A stretch of DNA of 64,000 nucleotides, taken from assembly GCF_040939455.1 (NCBI RefSeq), contig NC_134126.1, positions 558,001 through 622,000 of the forward strand. Reading direction: 5' to 3'. Position 1 is the stretch's first letter. Every line of letters begins with the position of its first letter. Shown piece after piece: positions 1 through 13,900 of this stretch. Source of the DNA: Microcebus murinus. Lineage: Eukaryota > Chordata > Mammalia > Primates > Cheirogaleidae. The position numbers and the translations under genes are program-made. The notes under the pieces are model-generated. The model had not been told where the DNA came from and made no database searches. It saw only the letters and a list, made by a program, of their open reading frames with translations.

Positions 1-3000
1 ATCCGCACTGCGCGCTGCCTGCCCGTCTGCCGTGGGCGAGCGGACAGAGCCAGATCCGCACTGCGCCCTGCCTGACCGTCTGCCGTAGGCGAGTGGACAT
101 AGCCAGATCCGCACTGCGCCCTGCCTGCCCGTCTGCTGTGGGTGAGTGGACACAGCCAGATCCACACTGCGTCCTGCCTGTCCCTATGCTGTGGGCGAGT
201 GGACACAGCCAGATCCGCACTGCGCCCTGCCTGACCGTCTGCCGTGGGTGAGTGGACACAGCCAGATCTGCACTGCGCCCTGCCTGACCGCCTGCCGTGG
301 GTGAGTGGACACAGCCAGATCCGCACTGCGCCCTGCCTTTCCGTCTCCCGTGGGCGAGTGGACACAGCCTGATCCGCACTGCGCCCTGCCTGCCCTTCTG
401 CCGTGGGTGAGTGTACACAGCCAGATCCGCACTGCGCCCTGCCTGACCGCCTGTCGTGGGTGAGTGGACACAGCCAGATCCGCACTGCGCCCTGCCTGAC
501 TTCCTGTCGTGGGTGAGTGGACACAGCCAGATCCGCACTGCGCCCTGCCTGCCCGTCTGCCGTGGGTGAGTGGACACAGCCAGATCCACACTGCGCCCTG
601 CCTGCCCGTCTGCCGTGGGTGAGTGGACACAGCCAGATCCGCACTGCGCCCTTCCTGACCATCTCCCGTGGGTGAATGGACACAGCCAGATCCGCACTGC
701 GGCTTGCCTGCCCGTCACACGTGGGTGAGTGAACACAGCCAGATCCGCACTGCGCCCTACCTGCCCGTCTCCCGTTGGTGAGTGGACACAGCCAGATCCG
801 CACTGCGCCCTGCCTGACCGTCCTTCGTGGGTGAGTGGACACCGCCAGATCCGCACTGCGCCCTGCCTGCCCGTCTCCCGTGGGTGAGTGGACACAGCCC
901 GATCCGCACTGCGCCCTGCCTGCCCGTCTCCCGTCAGTGAGTGGACACAGCCAGATCCGCACTGCGCTCTGCCTGACCGCCTGCCGTTGGTGAGTGGACA
1001 CAGCCAGATCCGCTCTGCGCCCTGCCTGACCGTCTGCCGTGGGTGAGTGGACACAGCCAGATCCGCACTGCGCCCTGCCTGACCGTCTGCCGTGGGTGAG
1101 TGGACACAGCCAGATCCACACTGCGCCCTGCCTGCCCTTGTGCCGTGGGCGAGTGGACACAGCCAGTTCCGCACTGCGCCGTGCCTGACCGTCTGCCGTG
1201 GGTGAGTGGACACAGCCAGATCCACCCTGCGCTTTGCCTGACCGTCTGCCGTGGGTGAGTGGACACCGCCAGATCCGCACTGCGCTCTGCCTGCCCGTCT
1301 CACGTGGGTGATTGGACACAGCCAGATCCACACTGCGTCCTGCCTGCCCGTCTGCCGTGGGTGAGTGGACACAGCCAGATCCGCACTGCGCCCTGCCTGA
1401 CCTTCTCCCGTGGGTGAGTGGACACAGCCAGATCCGCACTGCGCCTTGCCTGCCCGTCTCACGTGGGTGAGTGGACACAGCCAGATCCGCACTGCGCCCT
1501 ACCTGCACGTCTCCCGTGGGTGAGTGGACACAGCCAGATGCGCACTGCACCCTGCCTGTCCGTCCTTCGTGGATGAGTGGACACCGCCAGATCCGCACTG
1601 CGCCCTGCCTGCCCGTCTCCCGTGGGTGAGTGGACACAGCCAGATCCGCACTGCGCCCTGCCTGCCCGTCTCCCGTCAGTGAGTGGACACAGCCAGATCC
1701 GCACTGCGCCCTGCCTGACCGTATGCTGTCGGTGAGTGGACACAGCCAGATCCGCACTGCGCCCTGCCTGCCCGTCTGCCGTGGGCGAGTGGACACAGCC
1801 CGATCCGCACTGCGCCCTGCCTGACCGTCTGCCGTGGGTGAGTGGACACAGCCAGATCCGCACTGCGCCCTGCCTGCCCGTCTGCCGTGGGCGAGTGGAC
1901 ACTGCCAGATCCGCACTGCGCCCTGCCTGACGGTCAGCCGTGGGTGAGTGGACACAGCCAGATCCACACTGCGCCCTGCCTGCCCCTCTGCCGTGGGCGA
2001 GTGGACACAGCCAGGTCCGCACTGCGCCCTGCCTGCCCGTCTGCTGTGGGTGAGTGGACACAGCCAGATCCACACTGCGTCCTGCCTGTCCCTATGCTGT
2101 GGGCGAGTGGACACAGCCAGATCCGCACTGCGCCCTGCCTGACCGTCTGCCGTGGGTGAGTGGACACAGCCAGATCTGCACTGCGCCCTGCCTGAACGCC
2201 TGCCGTGGGTGAGTGGACACAGCCAGATCCGCACTGCGCCCTGCCTTTCCGTCTCCCGTGGGCGAGTGGACACAGCCAGATCCGCACTGCGCCCTGCCTG
2301 CCCGTCTCCCGTCAGTGAGTGGACACAGCCAGATCCGCACTGCGCCTTACCTGCCCGTCTCCCGTGGGCGAGTGGACACAGCCCGATCCGCACTGCGCTC
2401 TGCCTGCCCGTCTGCCGTGGGTGAGTGGACACAGCCAGATCCGCACTGCGCCTTGCCTGCCCGTCTCCCGTCAGTGAGTGGACACAGCCAGATCCGCACT
2501 GCGCCCCTGCCTGCCCGTCTCCCGTGGGCGAGTGGACACAGCCAGATCCGCACTGCGCCCTGCCTGCCCGTCTCCAGTGGGCGAGTGGACTCAGCCAGAT
2601 CCACACTGCGCCCTGCCTGCCTGTCTGCCGTGGGTGAGTGGACACAGCCAGATCCGCACTGCGCCCTGCCTGACCGTCTCCCGTGGGTGAGTGGACACAG
2701 CCAGATCCGCACTGCGCCCTGCCTGCCCGTCTCCCGTGGGTGAGTGGACACAGCCAGATTCTCACTGCACCTTGCCTGCCCGTCTCCTGTCAGTGAGTGG
2801 ACACAGCCAGATCCGCACTGTGCCCTTCCTGCCCGTCTCCCGTGGGTGAGTGGACACAGCCAGATTCGCACTGCACCTTGCCTGCCCGTCTCCTGTCAGT
2901 GAGTGGACACAGCCAGATCCGCACTGTGCCCTTCCTGCCCGTCTCCCGTGGGCGAGTGGACACAGCCAGATCCACACTGCGTCCTGCCTGCCCGTCTGCC

Positions 3001-4617
3001 GTGGGTGAGTGGACACAGCAGATCCGCACTGCGCCCTGCCTGACCTTCTCCCGTGGGTGAGTGGACACAGCCAGATCCGCACTGCGCCTTGCCTGCCCGT
3101 CTCACGTGGGTGAGTGGACACAGCCAGATCCGCACTGCGCCCTACCTGCACGTCTCCCGTGGGTGAGTGGACACAGCCAGATGCGCACTGCACCCTGCCT
3201 GTCCGTCCTTCGTGGATGAGTGGACACCGCCAGATCCGCACTGCGCCCTGCCTGCCCGTCTCCCGTGGGTGAGTGGACACAGCCAGATCCGCACTGCGCC
3301 CTGCCTGCCCGTCTCCCGTCAGTGAGTGGACACAGCCAGATCCGCACTGCGCCCTGCCTGACCGTCTGCTGTCGGTGAGTGGACACAGCCTGATCCGCAC
3401 TGCGCCCTGCCTGCCCGTCTGCCGTGGGCGAGTGGACACAGCCCGATCCGCACTGCGCCCTGCCTGACCGTCTGCCGTGGGTGAGTGGACACAGCCAGAT
3501 CCGCACTGCGCCCTGCCTGCCCGTCTGCCGTGGGCGAGTGGACACTGCAAGATCCGCACTGCGCCCTGCCTGACGGTCAGCCGTGGGTGAGTGGACACAG
3601 CCAGATCCACACTGCGCCCTGCCTGCCCCTCTGCCGTGGGCGAGTGGACACAGCCAGATCCGCACTGCGCCCTGCCTGCCCGTCTGCTGTGGGTGAGTGG
3701 ACACAGCCAGATCCACACTGCGTCCTGCCTGTCCCTATGCTGTGGGCGAGTGGACACAGCCAGATCCGCACTGCGCCCTGCCTGACCGTCTGCCGTGGGT
3801 GAGTGGACACAGCCAGATCTGCACTGCGCCCTGCCTGACCGCCTGCCGTGGGTGAGTGGACACAGCCAGATCCGCACTGCGCCCTGCCTTTCCGTCTCCC
3901 GTGGGCGAGTGGACACAGCCAGATCCGCACTGCGCCCTGCCTGCCCGTCTCCCGTCAGTGAGTGGACACAGCCAGATCCGCACTGCGCCTTACCTGCCCG
4001 TCTCCCGTGGGCGAGTGGACACAGCCCGATCCGCACTGCGCTCTGCCTGCCCGTCTGCCGTGGGTGAGTGGACACAGCCAGATCCGCACTGCGCCTTGCC
4101 TGCCCGTCTCCCGTCAGTGAGTGGACACAGCCAGATCCGCACTGCGCCCCTGCCTGCCCGTCTCCCGTGGGCGAGTGGACACAGCCAGATCCGCACTGCG
4201 CCCTGCCTGCCCGTCTCCAGTGGGCGAGTGGACACAGCCAGATCCGCACTGCGCCGTGCCTGCCCATCTCCAGTGGGCGAGTGGACTCAACCAGATCCAC
4301 ACTGCGCCCTGCCTGCCCGTCTGCCGTGGGTGAGTGGACACAGCCAGATCCGCACTGCGCCCTGCCTGACCGTCTCCCGTGGGTGAGTGGACACAGCCAG
4401 ATCCGCACTGCGCCCTGCCTGCCCGTCTCCCGTGGGTGAGTGGACACAGCCAGATTCGCACTGCACCTTGCCTGCCCGTCTCCTGTCAGTGAGTGGACAC
4501 AGCCATATCCGCACTGTGCCCTTCCTGCCCGTCTCCCGTGGGTGAGTGGACACAGCCAGATTCGCACTGCACCTTGCCTGCCCGTCTCCTGTCAGTGAGT
4601 GGACACAGCCAGATCCG
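1..4617. repeat. A-type satellite domain, copy 1, with tandem ~31-monomer higher-order units
   Basis: Two successive higher-order units can be seen, roughly 1315-2956 and 2957-4617. They are offset by 1,643 bases (31 x 53) and share the same ordered variants: the GATGCGCACTGCACC monomer, the GTGGATGAGTGGACACCG monomer, CTGACGGTCAGCC, CCCTATGCTGTGG and an extra-C monomer (2501-2510 and 4144-4150). The first unit has lost one monomer near 2573 and has a 1-bp deletion near 3018. The domain is collinear with 57246-61810. The left edge continues beyond the window. Confidence 0.85.
2687..2739 (+). repeat. Representative consensus-type 53-bp monomer
   Basis: This copy matches the commonest base at essentially every position. 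Numbering from GTGAGTGGAC as 1-10: positions 11-37 form a conserved core containing AGCCAGATCCGCACTG, and positions 38-53 form a variable box, here TGCCCGTCTCCCGTGG. CpG dinucleotides lie at 22/23, 29/30, 42/43 and 49/50. Composition is 7 A, 9 T, 16 G and 21 C. Recurrent box variants replace CCCGTCTCCC with ACCGTCTGCC, ACCGCCTGCC, CCCTTCTGCC, CCCCTATGCT, ACCGTCCTTC, ACCCTCTCCC, CCCGTCTTTC or ACTGCTTGCC. The junction into the next unit reads GGGTGAG, GGGCGAG or TCAGTGAG. On the minus strand, positions 31-49 give four G-tracts. The minus strand has no stop codon in any phase. Confidence 0.95.
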
Positions 4618-7600
4618 CACTGCGCCCTGCCTGCCCCTCTGCTGTGGGCGAGTGGACACAGCCAGATCCGCACTGCGCCCTGCCTGACCGTCTGCCATGG
4701 GTGAGTGGACACAGCCAGATCCGCACTGCGCCCTGCCTGACCGCCTGCCGTGGGTGAGTGGACACAGCCAGATCCGCACTGCGCCCTGCCTGCCCGTCTC
4801 CCGTGGGCGAGTGGAAACAGCCAGATCCGCATTGCGCCCTGCCTGCCCTTCTGCCGTGGGTGAGTGGACACAGCCAGATCTGCACTGCGCCCTGCCTGAC
4901 CGTCTGCCGTGGGTGAGTAGACACAGCCAGATCCACATTGCGCCCTGCCTGCCCGTCTGCCGTGGGTGAGTGGACACAGCCAGATCCGCACTGCGCCCTA
5001 CCTGCCCGTCTCCCGTGGGCGAGTGGACACAGCCCGTTCCGCACTGCGCTCTGCCTGCCCGTCTGCCGTGGGTGAGTGGACACAGCCAGATCCGCACTGC
5101 GCCCTGCCTGATCGTCTGCCGTGGGTGAGTGGACACAGCCAGATCCGCACTGCGCCCTGCCTGCCTGTCTGCCGTGGGTGAGTGGACACAGCCAGATCCG
5201 CACTGCGCCCTGCCTGACCGTCTGACGTGGGTGAGTGGACACAGCCAGATCCGCACTGCGCCCTGCCTGCCCCTCTGCCGTGGGCGAGTGGACACAGCCA
5301 GATCCGCACTGCGCCCTGTCTGACCGTCTGCCGTGGGTGAGTGGACATAGCCAGATCCGCACTGCGCCCTGCCTGCCCGTCTCCCGTGGGCGAGTGGACA
5401 CAGCCAGATCCGCACTGCGCCCTACCTGCCCGTATCCCATGGGTGAGTGGACACAGCCAGATCCGCACTGCACCCTGCCTGACCGTCCTTCGTGGGTGAG
5501 TGGACACCGCCAGATCCGCACTGCGCCCTGCCTGCCCATCTCCCGTGGGTGAGTGGACACAGCCAGATCCGCACTGCGCTCTTCCTGCCCGTCTCCCATC
5601 AGTGAGTGGACACAGCCAGATCCGCACTGCGCCCTGCCTGCCCTTCTGCCGTGGGTGAGTGAACACAGCCAGATCCGCACTGCGCCCTGTCTGCCCGTCT
5701 CTCGTCAGTGAGTGGACACAGCCAGATCCGCACTGCGCCCTGCCTGCCCTTCTGCCGTGGGTGAGTGGACACAGCCAGATCCGCACTGCGCCCTGCCTGA
5801 CCGTCTGCCGTGTGTGAGTGGACACAGCCAGATCCGCACTGCGCCCTGCCTGCCCGTCTCCCGTGGGTGAGTGGACACAGCCAGATCCGCACTGCGCCCT
5901 GCCTGACCGTCTGCCGTGGGTGAGTGGACACAGCCAGATCCGCACTGCGCCCTGCCTGACCGCCTCCCGTGGGTGAGTGAACACAGCCAGATCCGCACTG
6001 CGCCCTGCCTGCCCGTCTTCCGGAGGCGATTGGACACAGCCAGATCCGCACTGCGCCCTGCCTGCCCTTCTGCCGTGGGTGAGTGGACACAGCCAGATCC
6101 GCACTGTGCCCTGCCTGACCTTCTGCCGTGGGTGTGTGGACACAGCCAGATCCACACTGTGCCCTGCCTGCCCGTCTGCCGTGGGTGAGTGGACACAGCC
6201 AGATCCGCACTGCGCCCTGCCTGCCCGTCTCCCGTGGGTGAGTGGACACAGCCAGATCCGCACTGCGTCCTGCCTGCCCGTCTCCCGTAGGTGAGTGGAC
6301 ACAGCCAGATCCGCACTGCGCGCTGCCTGCCCGTCTGTCGTGGGCGAGTGGACACAGCCATATCCGCACTACGCCCTGCCTGACCGTCTGCCGTGGGTGA
6401 GTGGACACAGCCAGATCCACACTGCTCCCTGCCTGCCCGTCTGCTGTGGGCGAGCGGACACAGCCAGATCCGCACTGCGCCCTGCCTGACCGTCTACCGT
6501 AGGTGAGTGGACACAGCCAGATCCGCACTGCGCCCTGCCTGCCCGTCTACCGTGGGCGAGTGGACACAGCCAGATCCGCACTGCACCCTGCCTGACCGTC
6601 TGCTGTGGGTGAGTGGACACAGCCAGATCCACACTGCGCCCTGCCTGCCCCTATGCTGTGGGCGAGTGGACACAGCCAGATCCGCACTGCGCCCTGCCTG
6701 ACCGTCTGCCGTGGGTGAGTGGACACAGCCAGATCCGCACTGCGCCCTGCCTGACCGCCTGCCGTGGGTGAGTAGACACAGCCAGATCCGCACTGCGCCC
6801 TGCCTGCCCGTCTCCCGTGGGTGAGTGGACACAGCCAGATCCGCACTGCGCCCTGCCTGACCGTCTCCCGTGGGTGAGTGGACACAGCCAAATCCGCACT
6901 GCGCCCTGCCTGCCCGTCTCCCGTGGGTGAGTGGACACAGCCAGTTCCGCACTGCGCCCTGCCTGCCCGTCTTCCGGAGGCGATTGGACACAGCCAGATC
7001 CGCACTGCGCCCTGCCTGCCCTTCTGCCGTGGGTGAGTGGACACAGCCAGATCCGCACTGTGCCCTGCCTGACCTTCTTCCGTGGGTGTGTGGACACAGC
7101 CAGATCCACACTGTGACCTGCCTGCCCGTCTGCCGTGGGTGAGTGGACACAGCCAGATCCGCACTGCGCCCTGCCTGCCCGTCTCCCGTGGGTGAGTGGA
7201 CACAGCCAGATCCGCACTGCGTCCTGCCTGCCCGTCTCCCGTAGGTGAGTGGACACAGCCAGATCCGCACTGCGCGCTGCCTGCCCGTCTGTCGTGGGCG
7301 AGTGGACACAGCCATATCCGCACTACGCCCTGCCTGACCGTTTGCCGTGGGTGAGTGGACACAGCCAGATCCACACTGCTCCCTGCCTGCCCGTCTGCTG
7401 TGGGAGAGCGGACACAGCCAGATCCGCACTGCGCCCTGCCTGACCGTCTACCGTAGGTGAGTGGACACAGCCAGATCCGCACTGCGCCCTGCCTGCCCGT
7501 CTACCGTGGGCGAGTGGACACAGCCAGATCCGCACTGCACCCTGCCTGACCGTCTGCTGTGGGTGAGTGGACACAGCCAGATCCACACTGCGCCCTGCCT

Positions 7601-8565
7601 GCCCCTATGCTGTGGGCGAGTGGACACAGCCAGATCCGCACTGCGCCCTGCCTGACCGTCTGCCGTGGGTGAGTGGACACAGCCAGATCCACACTGCGCC
7701 CTGCCTGCCCCTATGCTGTGGGCGAGTGGACACAGCCAGATCCGCACTGCGCCCTGCCTGACCGTCTGCCGTGGGTGAGTGGACACAGCCAGATCCGCAC
7801 TGCGCCCTGCCTGACCGCCTGCCGTGGGTGAGTAGACACAGCCAGATCCGCACTGCGCCCTGCCTGCCCGTCTCCCGTGGGCGAGTGGACACAGCCAGAT
7901 CCGCATTGCGCCCTGCCTGCCCTTCTGCCGTGGGTGAGTGGACACAGCCAGTTCCGCACTGCGCCCTGCCTGCCCGTCTCCCGTCAGTGAGTGGACACAG
8001 CCAGATCCGCACTGCGCCCTACCTGCCCGTCTCCCGTGGGCGAGTGGACACAGCCCGTTCCGCACTGCGCTCTGCCTGCCCGTCTGCCGTGGGTGAGTGG
8101 ACACAGCCAGATCCGCACTGCGCCCTGCCTGACCGTCTGCCGTGGGTGAGTGGACACAGCCAGATCCGCACTGCGCCCTGCCTGCCTGTCTGCCGTGGGT
8201 GAGTGGACACAGCCAGATCCGCACTGCGCCCTGCCTGACCGTCTGACGTGGGTGAGTGGACACAGCCAGATCCGCACTGCGCCCTGCCTGCCCCTCTGCC
8301 GTGGGCGATTGGACACAGCCAGATCCGCACTGCGCCCTGCCTGACCGTCTGCCGTGGGTGAGTGGACACAGCCAGATCCGCACTGCGCCCTGCCTGCCCG
8401 TCTCCCGTGGGTGAGTGGACACAGCCAGATCCGCACTGCGCGCTGCCTGCCCGTCTCCCGTGGGCGAGTGGACACAGCCAGATACGCACTACGCCCTGCC
8501 TGACCGTCTGCCGTGTGTGAGTGGACACAGCCAGATCCGCACTGCGCCCTGCCTGCCCGTCTCCC
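4618..8565. repeat. B-type satellite domain with an 18-monomer internal duplication
   Basis: From 4618 the variant order departs from the A-type domain. The segment carries CTTCCGGAGGCGATTGG monomers at 6017 and 6971, exactly 954 bases (18 monomers) apart. The surrounding 5.9-6.8 kb and 6.87-7.75 kb stretches match in order, including the ATATCCGCACTACGCC monomer and the following CTACCGTAGG monomer. The whole segment, together with 3255-4617, is repeated at 10940-16142. Confidence 0.8.
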
Positions 8566-10939
8566 GTCAGTGAGTGGACACAGCCAGATCCGCACTGCGC
8601 CCTGCCTGCCTGTCTGCCATGGGTGAGTGGACACAGCCAGATCTGCACTGCGCCCTGCCTGACCGCCTGCCGTGGATGAGTGGACACAGCCAGATCCGCA
8701 CTGCGCCCTGCCTTCCCGTCTCCCGTGGGCGAGTGGAAACAGCCCGATCCGCACTGCGCTCTGCCTGCCCGTCTGCCGTGGGTGAGTGGACACAGCCAGA
8801 TCCGCACTGCTCCCTGCCTGCCCGTCTCCCGTCAGTGAGTGGACACAGCCATATTCGCACTGCGCCCTGCCTGCCCGTCTCCCGTGGGTGAGTGGACACA
8901 GCCATATCCGCACTGCGCGCTGCCTGCCCGTCTCCCATGGGCGAGTGGACACAGCCAGATCCGCACTGCGCCCTGCCTGCCCGTCTGTAATGGGCTAGTG
9001 GACACAGCCAGATCCGCACTGCGCCCTGCCTGACCGTCTGACGTGGGTGAGTGGACACAGCCAGATCCGCACTGCGCCCTGCCTGCCCCTCTGCCGTGGG
9101 CGATTGGACACAGCCAGATCCGCACTGCGCCCTGCCTGACCGTCTGCCGTGGGTGAGTGGACACAGCCAGATCCGCACTGCGCCCTGCCTGCCCGTCTCC
9201 CGTGGGTGAGTGGACACAGCCAGATCCGCACTGCGCGCTGCCTGCCCGTCTCCCGTGGGCGAGTGGACACAGCCAGATACGCACTACGCCCTGCCTGACC
9301 GTCTGCCGTGTGTGAGTGGACACAGCCAGATCCGCACTGCGCCCTGCCTGCCCGTCTCCCGTGGGTGAGTGGACACAGCCAGATCCGCACTGCGCCCTGC
9401 CTGACCGTCTGCCGTGGGCGAGTGGACACAGCCAGATCCGCACTGTGCCCTGCCTGACCGCCTGCCGTGGGTGAGTGGACACAGCCAGATCCGCACTGCG
9501 CCCTGCCTGCCCGTCTGCCGTGGGTGAGTGGACACAGCCAGATCCGCACTGCGCCCTACCTGCCCGTCTCCCGTGGGTTAGTGGACACAGCCAGATCCGC
9601 ACTGCACCCTGCCTGACCGTCCTTCGTGGGTGAGTGGACACCGCCAGATCCGCACTGCGCCCTGCCTGCCCGTCTCCCGTGGGTGAGTGGACACAGCCAG
9701 ATCCGCACTGCGCCCTGCCTGCCCGTCTCCCATCAGTGAGTGGACACAGCCAGATCCGCACTGCGCCCTGCCTGACCGTCTCGCGTGGGTGAGTGGACAC
9801 AGCCAGATCCGCACTGCGCGCTGCCTGCCCGTCTCCCGTGGGCGAGTGGACACAGCCAGATCCGCACTGCGCCCTGTCTGCCCGCTGTCGTGGGCGAGTG
9901 GACACAGCCAAATCCGCACTGCGCCCTGCCTGACCGTCTGCCGTGGGCGAGTGGAGACAGCCAGATCCGCACTGCGCACTGCCTGACCGTCTGCCGTGGG
10001 TGAGTGGACACAGCCAGATCCGCACTGCGCCCTGCCTGACCGCCTGCTGTGGGTGAGTGGACACAGCCAGATCCGCACTGCGCCCTGCCTGCCCGTCTCC
10101 CGTGGGTGAGTGGACACAGCCAGATCCACACTGCGCCCTGTCTGACCGTCTGCCGTGGGCGAGTGGACACAGCCAGATCCGCACTGCGCCCTGCCTGACC
10201 GTCTGCTGTGGGTGAGTGGACACAGCAAGATCCGCACTGCGCCCTGCCTGCCCCTATGCTGTGGGCGAGTGGACACAGCCAGATCCGCACTGCGCCTTGC
10301 CTGACCGTCTGCCGTGGGTGAGTGGACACAGCCAGATCTGCACTGCGCCCTGCCTGACCGCCTGCCGTGGATGAGTGGACACAGCCAGATCCGCACTGCG
10401 CCCTGCCTTCCCGTCTCCCGTGGGCGAGTGGAAACAGCCCGATCCGCACTGCGCTCTGCCTGCCCGTCTGCCGTGGGTGAGTGGACACAGCCAGATCCGC
10501 ACTGCTCCCTGCCTGCCCGTCTCCCGTCAGTGAGTGGACACAGCCATATTCGCACTGCGCCCTGCCTGCCCGTCTCCCGTGGGTGAGTGGACACAGCCAT
10601 ATCCGCACTGCGCGCTGCCTGCCCGTCTCCCATGGGCGAGTGGACACAGCCAGATCCGCACTGCGCCCTGCCTGCCCGTCTGTAATGGGCGAGTGGACAC
10701 AGCCAGATCCGCACTGCGCCCTGCCTGACCGTCTGCCGTCGGTGAGTGGACACAGCCAGATCCACACTGCGCCCTGCCTGCCCGTCTGCCGTGGGCGAGT
10801 GAACACAGCCAGATCCGCACTGTGCACTGCCTGACCGTCTGCCGTGGGTGAGTGGACACAGCCAGATCCGCACTGCGCCTTGCCTGACCGCCTGCCGTGG
10901 GTGAGTGGACACAGCCAGATCCACACTGCGCCCTGCCTG
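8566..10939. repeat. Bridging satellite segment between two copies of a 5.3-kb block
   Basis: This stretch separates 3255-8565 from its second copy at 10940. About 8570-9033 repeats at 10270-10728, offset 1,695 (32 monomers minus 1). The part from about 9361 to 10930 reappears at 16143-17711, offset 6,781-6,782. Landmarks are the 1-bp-deleted monomer CCCGCTGTCGTGGG near 9880-9895, GAAACAGCCCGATCC, CATATTCGCACTG, and CTGTAATGGGC near 8985 and 10680. Confidence 0.75.
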
Positions 10940-13900
10940 CCCGTCTCCCGTGGGTGAGTGGACACAGCCAGATCCGCACTGCGCCCTGCCTGCCCGTCTC
11001 CCGTCAGTGAGTGGACACAGCCAGATCCGCACTGCGCCCTGCCTGACCGTCTGCTGTCGGTGAGTGGACACAGCCAGATCCGCACTGCGCCCTGCCTGCC
11101 CGTCTGCCGTGGGCGAGTGGACACAGCCCGATCCGCACTGCGCCCTGCCTGACCGTCTGCCGTGGGTGAGTGGACACAGCCAGATCCGCACTGCGCCCTG
11201 CCTGCCCGTCTGCCGTGGGCGAGTGGACACTGCAAGATCCGCACTGCGCCCTGCCTGACGGTCAGCCGTGGGTGAGTGGACACAGCCAGATCCACACTGC
11301 GCCCTGCCTGCCCCTCTGCCGTGGGCGAGTGGACACAGCCAGATCCACACTGCGTCCTGCCTGTCCCTATGCTGTGGGCGAGTGGACACAGCCAGATCCG
11401 CACTGCGCCCTGCCTGACCGTCTGCCGTGGGTGAGTGGACACAGCCAGATCTGCACTGCGCCCTGCCTGACCGCCTGCCGTGGGTGAGTGGACACAGCCA
11501 GATCCGCACTGCGCCCTGCCTTTCCGTCTCCCGTGGGCGAGTGGACACAGCCAGATCCGCACTGCGCCCTGCCTGCCCGTCTCCCGTCAGTGAGTGGACA
11601 CAGCCAGATCCGCACTGCGCCTTACCTGCCCGTCTCCCGTGGGCGAGTGGACACAGCCCGATCCGCACTGCGCTCTGCCTGCCCGTCTGCCGTGTGTGAG
11701 TGGACACAGCCAGATCCGCACTGCGCCTTGCCTGCCCGTCTCCCGTCAGTGAGTGGACACAGCCAGATCCGCACTGCGCCCCTGCCTGCCCGTCTCCCGT
11801 GGGCCAGTGGACACAGCCAGATCTGCACTGCGCCCTGCCTGCCCGTCTCCAGTGGGCGAGTGGACACAGCCAGATCCGCACTGCGCCGTGCCTGCCCATC
11901 TCCAGTGGGCGAGTGGACTCAACCAGATCCACACTGCGCCCTGCTTGCCCGTCTGCCGTGGGTGAGTGGACACAGCCAGATCCGCACTGCGCCCTGCCTG
12001 ACCGTCTCCCGTGGGTGAGTGGACACAGCCAGATCCGCACTGCGCCCTGCCTGCCCGTCTCCCGTGGGTGAGTGGACACAGCCAGATTCGCACTGCACCT
12101 TGCTTGCCCGTCTCCTGTCAGTGAGTGGACACAGCCAGATCCGCACTGTGCCCTTCCTGCCCGTCTCCCGTGGGTGAGTGGACACAGCCAGATTCGCACT
12201 GCACCTTGCCTGCCCGTCTCCTGTCAGTGAGTGGACACAGCCAGATCCGCACTGCGCCCTGCCTGCCCCTCTGCTGTGGGCGAGTGGACACAGCCAGATC
12301 CGCACTGCGCCCTGCCTGACCGTCTGCCATGGGTGAGTGGACACAGCCAGATCCGCACTGCGCCCTGCCTGACCGCCTGCCGTGGGTGAGTGGACACAGC
12401 CAGATCCGCACTGCGCCCTGCCTGCCCGTCTCCCGTGGGCGAGTGGACACAGCCAGATCCGCATTGCGCCCTGCCTGCCCTTCTGCCGTGGGTGAGTGGA
12501 CACAGCCAGATCTGCACTGCGCCCTGCCTGACCGTCTGCCGTGGGTGAGTAGACACAGCCAGATCCACATTGCGCCCTGCCTGCCCGTCTGCCGTGGGTG
12601 AGTGGACACAGCCAGATCCGCACTGCGCCCTACCTGCCCGTCTCCCGTGGGCGAGTGGACACAGCCCGTTCCGCACTGCGCTCTGCCTGCCCGTCTGCCG
12701 TGGGTGAGTGGACACAGCCAGATCCGCACTGCGCCCTGCCTGACCGTCTGCCGTGGGTGAGTGGACACAGCCAGATCCTCACTGCGCCCTGCCTGCCTGT
12801 CTGCCGTGGGTGAGTGGACACAGCCAGATCCGCACTGCGCCCTGCCTGACCGTCTGACGTGGGTGAGTGGACACAGCCAGATCCGCACTGCGCCCTGCCT
12901 GCCCCTCTGCCGTGGGCGAGTGGACACAGCCAGATCCGCACTGCGCCCTGTCTGACCGTCTGCCGTGGGTGAGTGGACATAGCCAGATCCGCACTGCGCC
13001 CTGCCTGCCCGTCTCCCGTGGGAGAGTGGACACAGCCAGATCCGCACTGCGCCCTACCTGCCCGTATCCCATGGGTGAGTGGACACAGCCAGATCCGCAC
13101 TGCACCCTGCCTGACCGTCCTTCGTGGGTGAGTGGACACCGCCAGATCCGCACTGCGCCCTGCCTGCCCATCTCCCGTGGGTGAGTGGACACAGCCAGAT
13201 CCGCACTGCGCTCTTCCTGCCCGTCTCCCATCAGTGAGTGGACACAGCCAGATCCGCACTGCGCCCTGCCTGCCCTTCTGCCGTGGGTGAGTGAACACAG
13301 CCAGATCCGCACTGCGCCCTGTCTGCCCGTCTCTCGTCAGTGAGTGGACACAGCCAGATCCGCACTGCGCCCTGCCTGCCCTTCTGCCGTGGGTGAGTGG
13401 ACACAGCCATTCCGCACTGCGCCCTGCCTGACCGTCTGCCGTGTGTGAGTGGACACAGCCAGATCCGCACTGCGCCCTGCCTGCCCGTCTCCCGTGGGTG
13501 AGTGGACACAGCCAGATCCGCACTGCGCCCTGCCTGACCGTCTGCCGTGGGTGAGTGGACAAGCCAGATCCGCACTGCGCCCTGCCTGACCGCCTCCCGT
13601 GGGTGAGTGAACACAGCCAGATCCGCACTGCGCCCTGCCTGCCCGTCTTCCGGAGGCGATTGGACACAGCCAGATCCGCACTGCGCCCTGCCTGCCCTTC
13701 TGCCGTGGGTGAGTGGACACAGCCAGATCCGCACTGTGCCCTGCCTGACCTTCTGCCGTGGGTGTGTGGACACAGCCAGATCCACACTGTGCCCTGCCTG
13801 CCCGTCTGCCGTGGGTGAGTGGACACAGCCAGATCCGCACTGCGCCCTGCCTGCCCGTCTCCCGTGGGTGAGTGGACACAGCCAGATCCGCACTGCGTCC

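Noticed and set aside
1630..2743. Plus-strand open frames of 60-176 codons
   Set aside because: They restart every 106 or so bases at a GTG in the same repeat position (for example 1630-1632) and end at the TGA of GTGAGTGG in a later phase. They are repeat shadows.
5461..5520. CENP-B box in the CTTCGTGGGTGAGTGG-type monomers
   Set aside because: They share TTCG with the known 17-bp box, but the required central A and the CGGG end are absent.
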